Shown piece after piece: positions 38,975 through 52,583 of a DNA stretch of 64,000 nucleotides (position 1 is its first letter; each line of letters opens with the position of its first letter). The position numbers were made by a program, and so were the translations under genes. The notes under the pieces are model-generated. The model did no database searches. It had not been told where the DNA came from and was given only the letters and a program-made list of their open reading frames with translations. The stretch lies in assembly GCA_003280225.1 (NCBI GenBank), contig QCFO01000004.1, positions 1 to 64,000 on the forward strand, written 5' to 3'. The DNA is from Prochlorococcus sp. AG-363-K07. Lineage in GTDB: Bacteria; Cyanobacteriota; Cyanobacteriia; PCC-6307; Cyanobiaceae.

Positions 38975-39235
38975 TCATGCTGTGTGCAGTCGATGATGTT
39001 CAACTTCCCAATGAATGTTTGTTCCCCAGGCTTGTTGCCTTACCCAACAGCGTCCACCTTTGCAATGAATTACTTGAAAAGGTGGCAGGTCATTTGGTTG
39101 GTTCTCTAGTTTGGCAAAACTGCCAGGTGGAAGTAATGCCAGTACTTTTGCTTTCCTGCCTCCTGGAACTAGGCAAAGATGATGAGCTCTTTTGTTACTT
39201 TTGCTATGAGCTGACTTTGGGTGTTTGTCAGACAC
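38975..39235 (-). CDS. Hypothetical protein, probably conserved in picocyanobacteria
   Basis: 86 aa ORF (PPFQVIHCKGGRCWVRQQAWGTNIHWEVEHHRL) upstream of and co-oriented with purB; GTG start with an aggA-type RBS. Confidence 0.65.
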   Translation of the reverse strand: MSDKHPKSAHSKSNKRAHHLCLVPGGRKAKVLALLPPGSFAKLENQPNDLPPFQVIHCKGGRCWVRQQAWGTNIHWEVEHHRLHTA

Positions 39236-39332
39236 TTCCTAAGTGGCAGATGGGTCAATCTTCTCGGGGTATTTGCCTAATTTGATCACTTCAGCGGTTT
39301 TTATTCGGTTTCCTGTCTGTTTTTATTACTAA

Positions 39333-40507
<1,175 letters not shown>

Positions 40508-40523
40508 TTACTGTCTTTTTTTT

Positions 40524-40772
40524 CTATTTCCCTGCAATTGAGAGAGAAGGAAGGTAATTGACTTGTATTCCTGCCTGGTGTGCATCAGTTAGAAGCAATT
40601 TTGCATCTTGAGTAGAAAGTATTACTTGCTTAGAAGCAATTGCTTCCCAGTACTCATCTTCAAAGTGGGTTTGTAGCCATAGCATGCCATGGATGCTCTC
40701 TGGGCTGAGTTGCGTGCCTTCAGGCTTCTCTACCATCCAGATATCCATGAGGTTTTCAGACGTTGACTTCAT
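40524..40772 (-). CDS. Conserved hypothetical protein
   Basis: 82 aa ORF with WMVEKPEGTQLSPESIHGMLWLQTHFEDEYWEAIAS, co-oriented with glnB. Confidence 0.65.
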   Translation of the reverse strand: MKSTSENLMDIWMVEKPEGTQLSPESIHGMLWLQTHFEDEYWEAIASKQVILSTQDAKLLLTDAHQAGIQVNYLPSLSIAGK

Positions 40773-40975
40773 CTATTAGGGGGTATAGCCCGCCTAGAGG
40801 TTGTGACTGTTGTTACTAATTGAACTTTTGGTCACTCTCCTTGATATGTTTCACCAACAAAAAATTAGTTGGTTCTTGTTTTGTCGTTCGTATAGAAGTG
40901 CTTCTTGTGTTGATTGCCTAAAAGCTGTTTTGGTACCTCAAAGGATTAGCTTTTACTACAGAGCCTATGTCTTAA

Positions 40976-41383
40976 GTGAATAATCCTCTTTCTAAAACCA
41001 AAACCCCTCTTTATGGGGAACGTGCGATTTCAGAGGCAGAAGTGATTTGCTTTGAAAACCCAAATTCTGATCGTCCATACCAAATATCTATAGATTTTCC
41101 AGAATTCACTTGTTTATGCCCTTTCTCTGGGTATCCGGATTTTGCTACTATTAGACTTAATTATCAACCAAAGTATAAAGTAGTTGAATTAAAATCTATG
41201 AAATTATATATAAATAGATATCGAAATTTAAAGATTTCGCATGAGGAAGTGGCTAATAAAATCCTAGACGACTTCGTTAAGGCTTCAGAGCCAGAATGGA
41301 TGGAAATCGAAGCGGATTTCAATCCTCGAGGCAATGTTCATATGATTGTTCGAGTAAGCCATGGGAAAAAAATAATTTCTTAA
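40976..41383 (+). CDS. queF: NADPH-dependent 7-cyano-7-deazaguanine reductase
   Basis: [38 protein letters not shown] start. Confidence 0.95.
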   Translation: MNNPLSKTKTPLYGERAISEAEVICFENPNSDRPYQISIDFPEFTCLCPFSGYPDFATIRLNYQPKYKVVELKSMKLYINRYRNLKISHEEVANKILDDFVKASEPEWMEIEADFNPRGNVHMIVRVSHGKKIIS

Positions 41384-41384
41384 T

Positions 41385-42680
41385 TTATTTGCTTGAAATA
41401 GCATTTATGATATTTGGCAGTTCATTTGCAAGTGAAGATAGGTTCCGATTATTTAGTCCTCCAATATGAATTGAATTGTTATTCCGGTCAAGGATTACCC
41501 AAAGTTGGCTTGTTGAAATAATGCTTAAACATCCTCCTATTAAAGTGATAAGAAAACCTGTATAAACTATAGGAACCCCTGGATCACGTTTAATAAGTAA
41601 GCCACTTGCTGGAAGGATTTCCTTGAGTTGGATATAGGTTCCGTATACTTCTTTCTGCTCTTCTCCAAGCATTAGGCTGTCAACCTTCATTCCATTCTGA
41701 TTGAAAATTTGTACTGGCCCTTTCTCATTTGAAAGACTAAAAAGTAAAGGGTCACCGCCATCTTTATTGGTAGGAAGAACAAGACCCCATATTTGATCGC
41801 CAAGCTGTGGAAAGGATTGTAATGGAAGCTTTAAATCTGCACTTGCTCCGATTTTTAATGTGATTGCGGCTAGTGACCAATCAGCTTGATATACAGTTAA
41901 CCCTTTATACCGTAAAGGATGATTGACACTTATCTGTGCGACTTGTTTGGAATTAGTTCTTGGCTCATAGATGTCAATTAGAGAATAGTATTGCTCTGTC
42001 CTGCCTGCAGGGTCTCGTTCAACATTGAAATTCTTTAAGGTTAATGTGAGCTGATTCTCACCTTGCTTATCTAATAATTTAAATGACCTACCTGGAGCTA
42101 AGAACTTTTCTACTTCTTGTCCTTTGACAGAACCCAGTCCAGCACCAATTAATAATAAGACTAAGCCAAGATGTATTAGTGGAGGGCCAAAACGTCCTGC
42201 CACTCCTTTCCTAGCAGATAATCTCCCGACTTTTGGATTGATTCTCCACCCTGTATCTCGAAGATATGAAACGAGATTCCTCCAAGTTTGTAATAATTTA
42301 TCCCCCTCTATATCTATACTTTCAGCAATTAAAAGCTTACTTAAATCCTTAGATTGCTTATAGTCTTTCCACTTTATAGCTGCTCGAAGTGCAGGGATTT
42401 GTCTTCGGAAACTACAAGCTATTAAGGCTAGACCTAACCAGAGAAGAAGGAATAAAAACCAATCGCTGGAATAAATATGATCAAGTTGTAGATTCAGAAG
42501 TGTTTTCCCATTTATGAGACCTAACCATGGATTGTCTCCATAGGTTTCTATATAGATTTGACTTGCTTCACCTTGAGGAATTGCTGTTCCAATTGAGCTT
42601 GCGATTGCTATTGTAAATAATAGGAAGATTGCGACTTTAAGACTTGAAATCCAGAAGAGTATTTTTTTTATAAGTATCAT
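41385..42680 (-). CDS. Cytochrome c biogenesis protein Ccs1/ResB
   Basis: AIASSIGTAIPQGE, GPPLIHLGLVLLLIGAGLGSVKG and VNHPLRYKGLTVYQADW. Confidence 0.93.
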   Translation of the reverse strand: MILIKKILFWISSLKVAIFLLFTIAIASSIGTAIPQGEASQIYIETYGDNPWLGLINGKTLLNLQLDHIYSSDWFLFLLLWLGLALIACSFRRQIPALRAAIKWKDYKQSKDLSKLLIAESIDIEGDKLLQTWRNLVSYLRDTGWRINPKVGRLSARKGVAGRFGPPLIHLGLVLLLIGAGLGSVKGQEVEKFLAPGRSFKLLDKQGENQLTLTLKNFNVERDPAGRTEQYYSLIDIYEPRTNSKQVAQISVNHPLRYKGLTVYQADWSLAAITLKIGASADLKLPLQSFPQLGDQIWGLVLPTNKDGGDPLLFSLSNEKGPVQIFNQNGMKVDSLMLGEEQKEVYGTYIQLKEILPASGLLIKRDPGVPIVYTGFLITLIGGCLSIISTSQLWVILDRNNNSIHIGGLNNRNLSSLANELPNIINAISSK

Positions 42681-42683
42681 TTA

Positions 42684-43382
42684 TTAGATCCACCTCGCTA
42701 GAAGACTGAGTAATCCTGTTGAAAGAAGAATCGCACCACTTAAAGTAGGGATCCAATGCCCCACAGCACGCAGGGCTAGAAGATTTGGAATTGTTGCAGC
42801 AGCAGTCCCAGCAATGAAAAGAGGTAGGACTTGACCGGCGCCAAAGCAAGCTAGTAACAGAACTCCCGTTAAAGGTCTTCCGCTTTGTGCAACCCAGCTA
42901 ATTAATACTGCTAAAACAGGTGTTGTACATGGCGATGCTGCTAGTCCAAATGCAAGACCTGAAGCTAAAGGGGCTAGTGGGGCTGGTACTTTTTCCTTCC
43001 AAGTATTCGGATCAGGCCCCTTAGGCAATTGAAGCCGAATAATGCCGAGAAGATTGAGCCCCATTAAAACGGCTAAAAGAGCAACCATAGTTGGGATAAA
43101 TGATGGAACCTGCCCATATATTTTTCCTAAGAATCCACTAATACTTCCCAGCACTATTAAGGCAAGTACTATTCCACTACAGAAATTAAAGCTGCGGGAA
43201 AGCGGGTTTTGGTTGTTTTGAAACCCAGCTAGATAAGCAACTGTGATTGGTAAAAGAGAAATTGAGCAAGGGCTAAGGCTGGTTAGTAGTCCACCAGCAA
43301 AAATTACAGCAAATGTTAACGGGCCTGGGTCGATGAGCCCTTGACTAATTATGTGCTCGCTGCTCCGAGCCAGATCAGACAA
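42684..43382 (-). CDS. Cytochrome c biogenesis protein CcdA
   Basis: AGGLLTSLSPCSISLLPITVAYLAG and FGLAASPCTTPVLAV paired Cys motifs. Confidence 0.94.
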   Translation of the reverse strand: MSDLARSSEHIISQGLIDPGPLTFAVIFAGGLLTSLSPCSISLLPITVAYLAGFQNNQNPLSRSFNFCSGIVLALIVLGSISGFLGKIYGQVPSFIPTMVALLAVLMGLNLLGIIRLQLPKGPDPNTWKEKVPAPLAPLASGLAFGLAASPCTTPVLAVLISWVAQSGRPLTGVLLLACFGAGQVLPLFIAGTAAATIPNLLALRAVGHWIPTLSGAILLSTGLLSLLARWI

Positions 43383-43452
43383 AGCAAGACTTAGATAAGA
43401 AATTGATTTAGCCGGTAGAGCCGGATCACAGTCAAAGATTAATTAACCTTAT

Positions 43453-44706
43453 CTAATTATGTTGCTTTTGGGTTGTGAATTCCTCAAGAATTCCACTTGA
43501 CTCTAAAGAACATCTCAAAAGTAGTCCTGCGATAAGCAAACTTGAAAGTATAGAACTTCCTCCATAACTAATCATAGGTAAAGGTAAACCGGTTGTGGGC
43601 ATTGAACCTGATGCAACAGCTATATTCATCATGGATTGTCCTACTAGGATTGCACTAGAGCCAATAGCAATTAATTTAGACTGATTATTTCTGCATCGTA
43701 AAGCTACTCTTAGGCCTATAAATGCAAAAAGAATTAAAAATAGGAGCAGCATTAATGATCCTATAAATCCAAACTCTTCTGCAAAAACTGAGAAAATAAA
43801 GTCGGTACTTCTAAAAGGTAGATAATCTAGCTTCTGAGTAGAAAGCCCATAGCCTTCACCAAACCAACCTCCTGAGCCAATTGCAAGAAGACTTTGTACT
43901 AATTGATAGCCTGTTCCTTGAGGGTCTTCCCAAGGATTTAAGAAAGATATAACTCTTGCCCTTTGGTATTCCTTAAGAAGAATGCTAACTGTTCCAAGTG
44001 CAACGCCTAAACCTGCTATGCCGATTAGTTGCCTGAACTTAATCCCTGCTCCTAGTGCCATCAGCCAAAGTAGGGTCCCAATCAATGCAGTTGTGCTCAA
44101 ATTTGGTTGGAAAAGTATTAATAGTAAAAGAGAAATAAATATTGATATCCAGAAGAACTTTTGATCTGAATTGATTCGTTTCCACTGAGAAAAAAGGTTG
44201 GCTGATTGGAGAATAAGAAAGGGTTTGATTAATTCTGAAGGTTGAACTTGAACTGGACCAATTACCAGCCATCGTGTTGACCCATTGATGGTAGTCCCAG
44301 CAAAATGTGTTATTACCAGCATTAGCCAGCCCGTAAGGAGTAAGGGTCCAGCGAGTTTGAGCCAGTTCTTTAGCTTTGTAGAGATCGCCAAGTAAAGAAG
44401 CCCCCAGCTTGCTGTGAGCCAAATCAATTGGCGTTTGATGTAGTAGGCCCCGTCTCCCATTTCTCTATTGGCCACCCACCAACTTGCTGAGCCAAGGATA
44501 AAAATTCCTGCGATACTCCAAAAGGCTGTGAGTGCAAGTAATAATCGTCCTTCGGAGGGCCATGTTTCCCACGGGATTGGGAGGAATCTATTTAGGAAAT
44601 CTCTCTTTGACTTATTCAAACAAGGAGGTGCCTTAGAAGGAGTCCTCCTTGAATGGGCTTTATGTGGTTTTACGTTTGCGGAAAAGCCCAAAGGGACAAA
44701 TAACAC
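43453..44706 (-). CDS. ftsW: FtsW/RodA/SpoVE-family cell-cycle protein
   Basis: PTDFIFSVFAEEFGFIG-like motif (STDFIFSVFAEEFGFIGS) and PMISYGGSSI. Confidence 0.9.
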   Translation of the reverse strand: MLFVPLGFSANVKPHKAHSRRTPSKAPPCLNKSKRDFLNRFLPIPWETWPSEGRLLLALTAFWSIAGIFILGSASWWVANREMGDGAYYIKRQLIWLTASWGLLYLAISTKLKNWLKLAGPLLLTGWLMLVITHFAGTTINGSTRWLVIGPVQVQPSELIKPFLILQSANLFSQWKRINSDQKFFWISIFISLLLLILFQPNLSTTALIGTLLWLMALGAGIKFRQLIGIAGLGVALGTVSILLKEYQRARVISFLNPWEDPQGTGYQLVQSLLAIGSGGWFGEGYGLSTQKLDYLPFRSTDFIFSVFAEEFGFIGSLMLLLFLILFAFIGLRVALRCRNNQSKLIAIGSSAILVGQSMMNIAVASGSMPTTGLPLPMISYGGSSILSSLLIAGLLLRCSLESSGILEEFTTQKQHN

Positions 44707-45005
44707 TAAATCTTTCCTATTGAGCCGCTTTTAGAGCATTTTGCCAAGTCAGCAACCTAAAAAGGCCTTGGGATCTTGTCAGTGAACAATATTTTTGTAG
44801 CTTTGTTGACTAATAGGCTCTTCCTCTTTAGTTCTAATGATTAGAGAGAGACTTGGCTTTCTTTTTCTTGCCTTCATTCCTAGAAGGCTTTCTTAGTTAT
44901 TTACTCGCCAATACTTTCCTTATTAGTGATAAGATTGATGAATTTGAAAGCTCTTTCTTTGTATTTTAAACTCACGTGTAATGAAGTCATTGAAGGAAAA
45001 ACTGT

Positions 45006-46193
45006 ATGGATGATTGCACTTTAAAAGTTAGTGATTTTTACGATCAATTCCCCTTCCCTCCTGATCAGTTGCAAAATGGCCCACCTCCCGGATTTAATTG
45101 GAGATGGAGTCTTCAAAATGCCTATTCTTTTTGCACAGGGGTATTGCCAAAACAAAGAAATAATTCTGAGAGGTATCAAATTCTTGATGCTGGATGTGGC
45201 AGTGGAGTGAGTACTGATTATTTGGCTCATTTAAATCCTGGCTCTGATATTTTGGCTATAGATATTTCCAAAAGATCACTTGCTTTGGCTAGAAAAAGAC
45301 TTGAGAGATCAGGGGCCAATACTAAGTCAAATATTACATTTAGGAATGAGTCCCTTCTGGAAATTAGAGATGTAGGTTTATTTGATTATATTAATTCCGT
45401 TGGTGTTTTGCACCATCTCGAAGATCCGCTTGCTGGATTAAATGCACTTGGCAATCTTCTTAGTCCCGGAGGTATTTTGCACTTATTTTTGTATGCAGAA
45501 GGAGGACGTTTTGAAATCAATAGAGTTAAGAAAGCTCTGACTTATCTTGATCTAAACTATTCTTACGAGGATTTAGTTTTGACTAGAAAATTGCTTGAAG
45601 ATTTGCCTAAAGGTAATCGAATCAGGAAAGATTACCAAGAGAAAAAGAAGTTTCAATGTAGCTCTGACATAGCTTTTGCTGATATGTATTTGCATCCTAA
45701 AGAGATAACGTTTAATGTTCGAAGTTTGTATCAATTGATTGAAAAATCAAATCTTGAATTTGTGGACTTCTCGAATCCAAGTGTCTGGTCGTTGAGCAGA
45801 TTGTTAAAGGGGGAGTTGTTGGATCATGTAAAAAGGTTGTCCAAGGCAGAACAGCTTGAATTAGTTGAACTTTTGGACCCTGACATTTGCCATTTTGAAT
45901 TGTTTTTATCTAAAGGTTATCTGGAAAAATTTACATGGAAGGACGATGCTGATGTGCTCGCAGCAACAGGAAAGGTCAATCCATGTATTTGGGGTTGGCC
46001 TGGAAATAGTTTGTATGACTCTGAAATGGTTCCAATTTCGGTAGATGACAATGGTTTAAAACTTCTCGCTGCTTTAGACAAAAGTCAGGGTCTGCCTTTG
46101 GGTTTATTGCCTTTGGATTGGGACCAATCACTGATTGCTTCAACTGCAAGAGATTTGCATAAAGCACAATTGATCTTGCTTAATCCCGTTTAG
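45006..46193 (+). CDS. Class I SAM-dependent methyltransferase with a C-terminal extension
   Basis: LDAGCGSGVSTDYLA and SVGVLHHLEDPLAGLNAL; about 200 further residues after the Rossmann fold. Confidence 0.85.
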   Translation: MDDCTLKVSDFYDQFPFPPDQLQNGPPPGFNWRWSLQNAYSFCTGVLPKQRNNSERYQILDAGCGSGVSTDYLAHLNPGSDILAIDISKRSLALARKRLERSGANTKSNITFRNESLLEIRDVGLFDYINSVGVLHHLEDPLAGLNALGNLLSPGGILHLFLYAEGGRFEINRVKKALTYLDLNYSYEDLVLTRKLLEDLPKGNRIRKDYQEKKKFQCSSDIAFADMYLHPKEITFNVRSLYQLIEKSNLEFVDFSNPSVWSLSRLLKGELLDHVKRLSKAEQLELVELLDPDICHFELFLSKGYLEKFTWKDDADVLAATGKVNPCIWGWPGNSLYDSEMVPISVDDNGLKLLAALDKSQGLPLGLLPLDWDQSLIASTARDLHKAQLILLNPV

Positions 46194-46246
46194 GTTTCAA
46201 CTGCATGATAGATTCCGCGGGCCTTAAGTAGAGAGCCTCGGAGCGC

Positions 46247-46729
46247 TTGCTGGCATCCCCGCAGCTCCAGTCTGATAACGAACCTCCTAAGGGAGGTCAT
46301 CTCAATCTGGAAAAAAATGTGGATTCCTGTAAAAGCAAAGAGAGCGATCTTAATTCTGGCTTTTCAGCTGAATTAGTTCAGCAGTCAACTGAAGAATATG
46401 TGCAGCTTCAGCAGCGCATATTTAGGGCTACCTTCTTCGTTATCTCAATTGTGGTAACGATCACTGCCTTTCTTTTTAGCTTCCAATTCTCTATCAATAT
46501 TTTGGTGGGGGCATTGGCAGGTGTTATCTATTTGCGATTACTAGCTCGTAGTATTGGACAACTTGGCAGAGAATCAAACTCTGTAAGCAAGATTCAGTTA
46601 CTTGTTCCTGTTGTACTTGTGCTAGCAGTTTCAAAACTGCCTCAGCTTGAGTTACTGCCGGTTTTGTTGGGTTTTCTTCTTTACAAACCAGCAATTATTT
46701 TTCAGGTCTTCTTTGATTCAAGGGCTTAA
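46247..46729 (+). CDS. ATP synthase protein I-like membrane protein
   Basis: Multiple hydrophobic helices, located immediately upstream of the a subunit gene. Confidence 0.82.
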   Translation: MLASPQLQSDNEPPKGGHLNLEKNVDSCKSKESDLNSGFSAELVQQSTEEYVQLQQRIFRATFFVISIVVTITAFLFSFQFSINILVGALAGVIYLRLLARSIGQLGRESNSVSKIQLLVPVVLVLAVSKLPQLELLPVLLGFLLYKPAIIFQVFFDSRA

Positions 46730-46748
46730 TGCCCGAGCTTGAATCAAT

Positions 46749-46773
46749 GCCAATAGCCTTATTGGCTTTTTTT
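46749..46773 (+). terminator. Intrinsic-terminator-like hairpin between the atpI-like gene and the a subunit gene
   Basis: gccaata-gcct-tattggc followed by ttttttt: perfect 7-bp stem, tetraloop, T7 tract. Confidence 0.75.
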
Positions 46774-46811
46774 AATCCCGTCGCAATTGGCGACACCGAC
46801 TTCAATCCCTA

Positions 46812-47537
46812 ATGGGTTCTTTGCCTTTTTTTCTTCCTTTTGCTGAATTGGAGGTGGGTCAACACCTCTACTGGCAATTAGGGAATCTAAGAATTCACGG
46901 CCAGGTGTTTATGACCTCCTGGATTGTGATAGGTGCATTGCTTGTGTTTGTTATTGCAGGCACAAAGAAGATGGAGCGAGATCCTCGCGGTTTGCAGAAC
47001 TTGTTGGAGTTCTTGTGGGATTACATACGCGATTTGGCTAGGACTCAAATTGGGGAAAAGGTCTATCGAGATTGGATGCCATTTATTGGCACGCTGTTCT
47101 TGTTCATCTTTGTGAGCAACTGGGGTGGAGCTTTAGTTCCATGGAGATTGATTCATTTGCCGAGTGGTGAACTTGGTGCCCCAACTGCTGATATCAACAC
47201 AACTGTTGCTCTTGCATTATTGGTCTCACTTTCATACTTCTATGCGGGTTTGAGCAATAAGGGATTGCGTTACTTCGAGTATTACGTGCACCCAACCCCG
47301 ATAATGCTTCCTTTCAAAATTGTTGAGGACTTTACGAAGCCTTTATCACTTTCCTTTCGTTTGTTTGGAAACATCCTTGCAGATGAATTGGTAGTCGCTG
47401 TTTTGGTCTTCCTTGTTCCTTTAGTCCTGCCTGTCCCAGTGATGTTCCTCGGTCTCTTTACTAGTGCTATCCAAGCGTTGATCTTTGCAACTCTTGCGGC
47501 TTATTACATCGGTGAAGCCGTAGAAGAACATCATTAA
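46812..47537 (+). CDS. atpB: ATP synthase F0 subunit a
   Basis: [20 protein letters not shown]. Confidence 0.96.
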   Translation: MGSLPFFLPFAELEVGQHLYWQLGNLRIHGQVFMTSWIVIGALLVFVIAGTKKMERDPRGLQNLLEFLWDYIRDLARTQIGEKVYRDWMPFIGTLFLFIFVSNWGGALVPWRLIHLPSGELGAPTADINTTVALALLVSLSYFYAGLSNKGLRYFEYYVHPTPIMLPFKIVEDFTKPLSLSFRLFGNILADELVVAVLVFLVPLVLPVPVMFLGLFTSAIQALIFATLAAYYIGEAVEEHH

Positions 47538-47544
47538 GAAATTA

Positions 47545-47576
47545 TTTGCCAGTCTTAACTTGATTTTTCTGGCAAA
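47545..47576 (+). other. Stem-loop in the a/c intergenic region
   Basis: tttgccag ... ctggcaaa, 8-bp perfect arms. Confidence 0.5.
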
Positions 47577-47619
47577 CCCCTTGCGGTTAGGTCTGATTTT
47601 ATCTAGGCCCATCTCATGA

Positions 47620-47952
<333 letters not shown>

Positions 47953-47979
47953 TAGACGGAAACTTTAAGAGTTTGAATC

Positions 47980-48015
47980 TGACCATATCTTTCACAAAAA
48001 CAATTGATGTGGTCA
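47980..48015 (+). other. Stem-loop after the c subunit gene
   Basis: tgaccatatc ... gatgtggtca, a 10-bp stem with one G-U pair. Confidence 0.6.
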
Positions 48016-48104
48016 GAAATCTGTCTCAAGTGGGTTTTAAATTCAATTCACTTTTAAGTTTTTTTTAATTTGCTGCTTGCTTTGCTCGCTCGCACTTTTG
48101 TCAA

Positions 48105-48566
48105 ATGACCAGCATGTTTCTCTTTGGCGCCACTGAAGGAGGTCTTTTTGACTTCGATGCAACTCTTCCGCTGATGGCGGTTCAAGTTGTGCTTCTCACC
48201 TTTATCCTGAATGCTCTTTTCTTCAAACCTGTTGGCAAGGTTGTTGAAGAAAGAGAGGGCTTCATTTCAACTACTAGGGCTGATGCCAAGAAAAAATTAG
48301 CTGAAGTAGAAAGACTTGAGTCTTCATTAAGGGATCAGTTGAAGGAGGCTCGACAAGCTGCTCAACATGTCATAAGCGAGGCGGAGCAAGACTCCGACAA
48401 GCTTTATAGAGAAGCTCTTGCTTTAGCAACTACTGAGGCAAATGCTTCCAGGGAAGCAGCACGGCGTGAGATTGATTCCCAAAAGGAATCGGCACTTAAT
48501 CAGATCAAATCTGATGCCAGCACGTTGGGTGATTTGATTGTCGAACGATTATTAGCTGCACAATGA
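48105..48566 (+). CDS. atpG: ATP synthase F0 subunit b'
   Basis: N-terminal membrane anchor plus long charged helix; atp operon position. Confidence 0.93.
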   Translation: MTSMFLFGATEGGLFDFDATLPLMAVQVVLLTFILNALFFKPVGKVVEEREGFISTTRADAKKKLAEVERLESSLRDQLKEARQAAQHVISEAEQDSDKLYREALALATTEANASREAARREIDSQKESALNQIKSDASTLGDLIVERLLAAQ

Positions 48567-49074
48567 CTTCAATGATGCTTGCCACTGAGGGCTTTGGCCT
48601 GAACCTCGATTTATTTGAGACCAACATTCTCAACTTGGCTGTTGTTATTTTTGGTCTTTATAAATTCCTTCCAGGCTTCTTAGGATCAATGCTTGAGCGT
48701 AGGCGCTCAGCGATTCTTTCCGACCTTAAGGATGCAGAAGAACGACTTTTGGAAGCTGAAAGGTCTTTATCAATAGCAAAAGAAGAACTAGCTTCCGCAG
48801 AAGAAAAAGCTTCTCAGATCAGGAAGGATTGCAAAACTCGTGCGGAAGCTATTCGTTTAGAAACTGAAAAACGTACGGTTGAAGAAATGGCTCGTATTAA
48901 GCAAGGAGCTGCTTCTGATCTAAATGCTGAGGCTTCTAGAGTTAGTGCTCAGTTAAGACGAGAAGCGGCTCTTTTGGCTATAGACAAAGCTCTTGCCACT
49001 CTTCCCGGAAAACTTGATAAAGGTGCTCAAGAAAAGTATTTGAGCCAAACAATTAAAAATATGGGGACAGACTG

Positions 49075-49075
<1 letters not shown>
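48563..49075 (+). CDS. atpF: ATP synthase F0 subunit b
   Basis: [43 protein letters not shown]. Confidence 0.95.
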
Positions 49076-51196
<2,121 letters not shown>

Positions 51197-51227
51197 TCCT
51201 TTTTGGTTACTTAGGAGCAGATTTTCT

Positions 51228-52178
51228 ATGGCGAACCTTAAGGACATCCGAGACAGAATTGTTTCTGTTAAGAACACTCGGAAAATCACCGAGGCAATGA
51301 GGCTTGTTGCAGCTGCAAAAGTTCGCAGGGCGCAGGATCAAGTGTTACGAAGCCGACCTTTTGCAGATCGGCTTGCGCGTGTTTTGGAGAACATTCAATC
51401 TCGTATTCGTTTTGAGGCTGCTGACGCACCATTGTTAAAGACTAGAGATGTCAAAGCCATTACTTTGCTGTCTGTTACAGGAGATAGGGGGTTATGTGGT
51501 GGTTACAATTCCAATATCATTAAGAGAACTGAACAACGTTATCTTGAGCTACAGGATCAAGGTTTCCAGCCAGATCTAGTCTTGATCGGTAAAAAAGCGA
51601 TTACCTATTTTGGTAACAGGTCTAGTCAGTTCAAAATACGTGCAACCTTTAAAGAGCTTGAGCAAGTTCCGACTTCTGAAGACGCAGAATCAATTACAAA
51701 TGAGGTTTTGGCTGAATTCCTTTCTGAAAGTACTGATCGAGTAGAGGTTATATTTACCAAATTCATTAATTTGGTGAGCTGTAATCCAGTCGTTCAAACT
51801 CTATTACCTCTTGATCCTCAGGGAATTGCGGAACCTGATGATGAGATCTTTAGATTAACTACTAAAGATAGTCGTTTGACTATTGAAAAAGGTTCTGGTC
51901 CAGAAAATCAGCAGCCTTCTCTACCCTCTGACATTGTTTTTGAGCAGAGCCCTGAGCAACTTCTGAATGCTCTCCTCCCGTTGTATTTGCAAAATCAATT
52001 GTTGCGTGCATTACAGGAATCTGCGGCCTCTGAATTGGCAAGCCGGATGACTGCTATGAATAATGCAAGTGATAATGCAAAAGAATTAGCTAAGACCTTA
52101 ACATTGGATTACAACAAAGCCCGTCAGGCTGCTATTACTCAAGAGATCCTTGAGGTTGTAGGTGGTGCATGTGCCTGA
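51228..52178 (+). CDS. atpC: ATP synthase F1 subunit gamma
   Basis: [54 protein letters not shown]. Confidence 0.97.
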   Translation: MANLKDIRDRIVSVKNTRKITEAMRLVAAAKVRRAQDQVLRSRPFADRLARVLENIQSRIRFEAADAPLLKTRDVKAITLLSVTGDRGLCGGYNSNIIKRTEQRYLELQDQGFQPDLVLIGKKAITYFGNRSSQFKIRATFKELEQVPTSEDAESITNEVLAEFLSESTDRVEVIFTKFINLVSCNPVVQTLLPLDPQGIAEPDDEIFRLTTKDSRLTIEKGSGPENQQPSLPSDIVFEQSPEQLLNALLPLYLQNQLLRALQESAASELASRMTAMNNASDNAKELAKTLTLDYNKARQAAITQEILEVVGGACA

Positions 52179-52221
52179 TCAAAGAACTTTAGATAGGTAG
52201 ACTTAGTAAAACAGAATATTT

Positions 52222-52270
52222 AACTTACCTTATTTAGTTTCTACTAATTAGAAACTAAATAAGGTAAGTT
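52222..52270. repeat. 22-bp perfect inverted repeat with 5-nt loop
   Basis: aacttaccttatttagtttcta-ctaat-tagaaactaaataaggtaagtt, followed by tttt-like bases (aagttttgg). Confidence 0.92.
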
Positions 52271-52322
52271 TTGGTGGCATTTAAAATGTCGACTTGCCAA
52301 AAAAAATCTGTGCACTTACTGA

Positions 52323-52529
52323 GTGTCAAACAGCATGAGGTTGAAATTAGTTGAGCTTCATCTAACCTGGCCTCCCGAGATACCACTTACCTCTCTGAGG
52401 CTTTGGATTAAGGATCACCTATGCGAGTATGGAGACCCATTGCGCTGGGCAATTACTTCAGTTAGAGCCAGTTCGACTAATTGTTCTGTTCGAGAATTAA
52501 CAATTGAAGCAGTTGTAATGATTATTTGA
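52323..52529 (+). CDS. Conserved hypothetical protein
   Basis: 68 aa ORF MRLKLVELHLTWPPEIPLTSLRLWIKDHLCEYGDPLRWAITSV, upstream of and co-oriented with the DUF3326 gene. Confidence 0.68.
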   Translation: MSNSMRLKLVELHLTWPPEIPLTSLRLWIKDHLCEYGDPLRWAITSVRASSTNCSVRELTIEAVVMII

Positions 52530-52583
52530 GAATTAGATTAGGAAGACGATGGTAATTTCCAGCTCTATTTTATTTGTTTTTCT

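Noticed and set aside
38971-39285. 104-aa + strand ORF MIMLCAVDDVQLPNECLFPRL...
   Set aside because: It overlaps the - strand 86-aa ORF, which is co-oriented with purB, has an RBS-like sequence and a more natural composition. The + strand ORF is probably spurious.
40773-40975. Possible preQ1 riboswitch upstream of queF
   Set aside because: I could not find the expected stem, C-rich loop and A-rich tail arrangement. ctagaggttgtgactg is only superficially similar.
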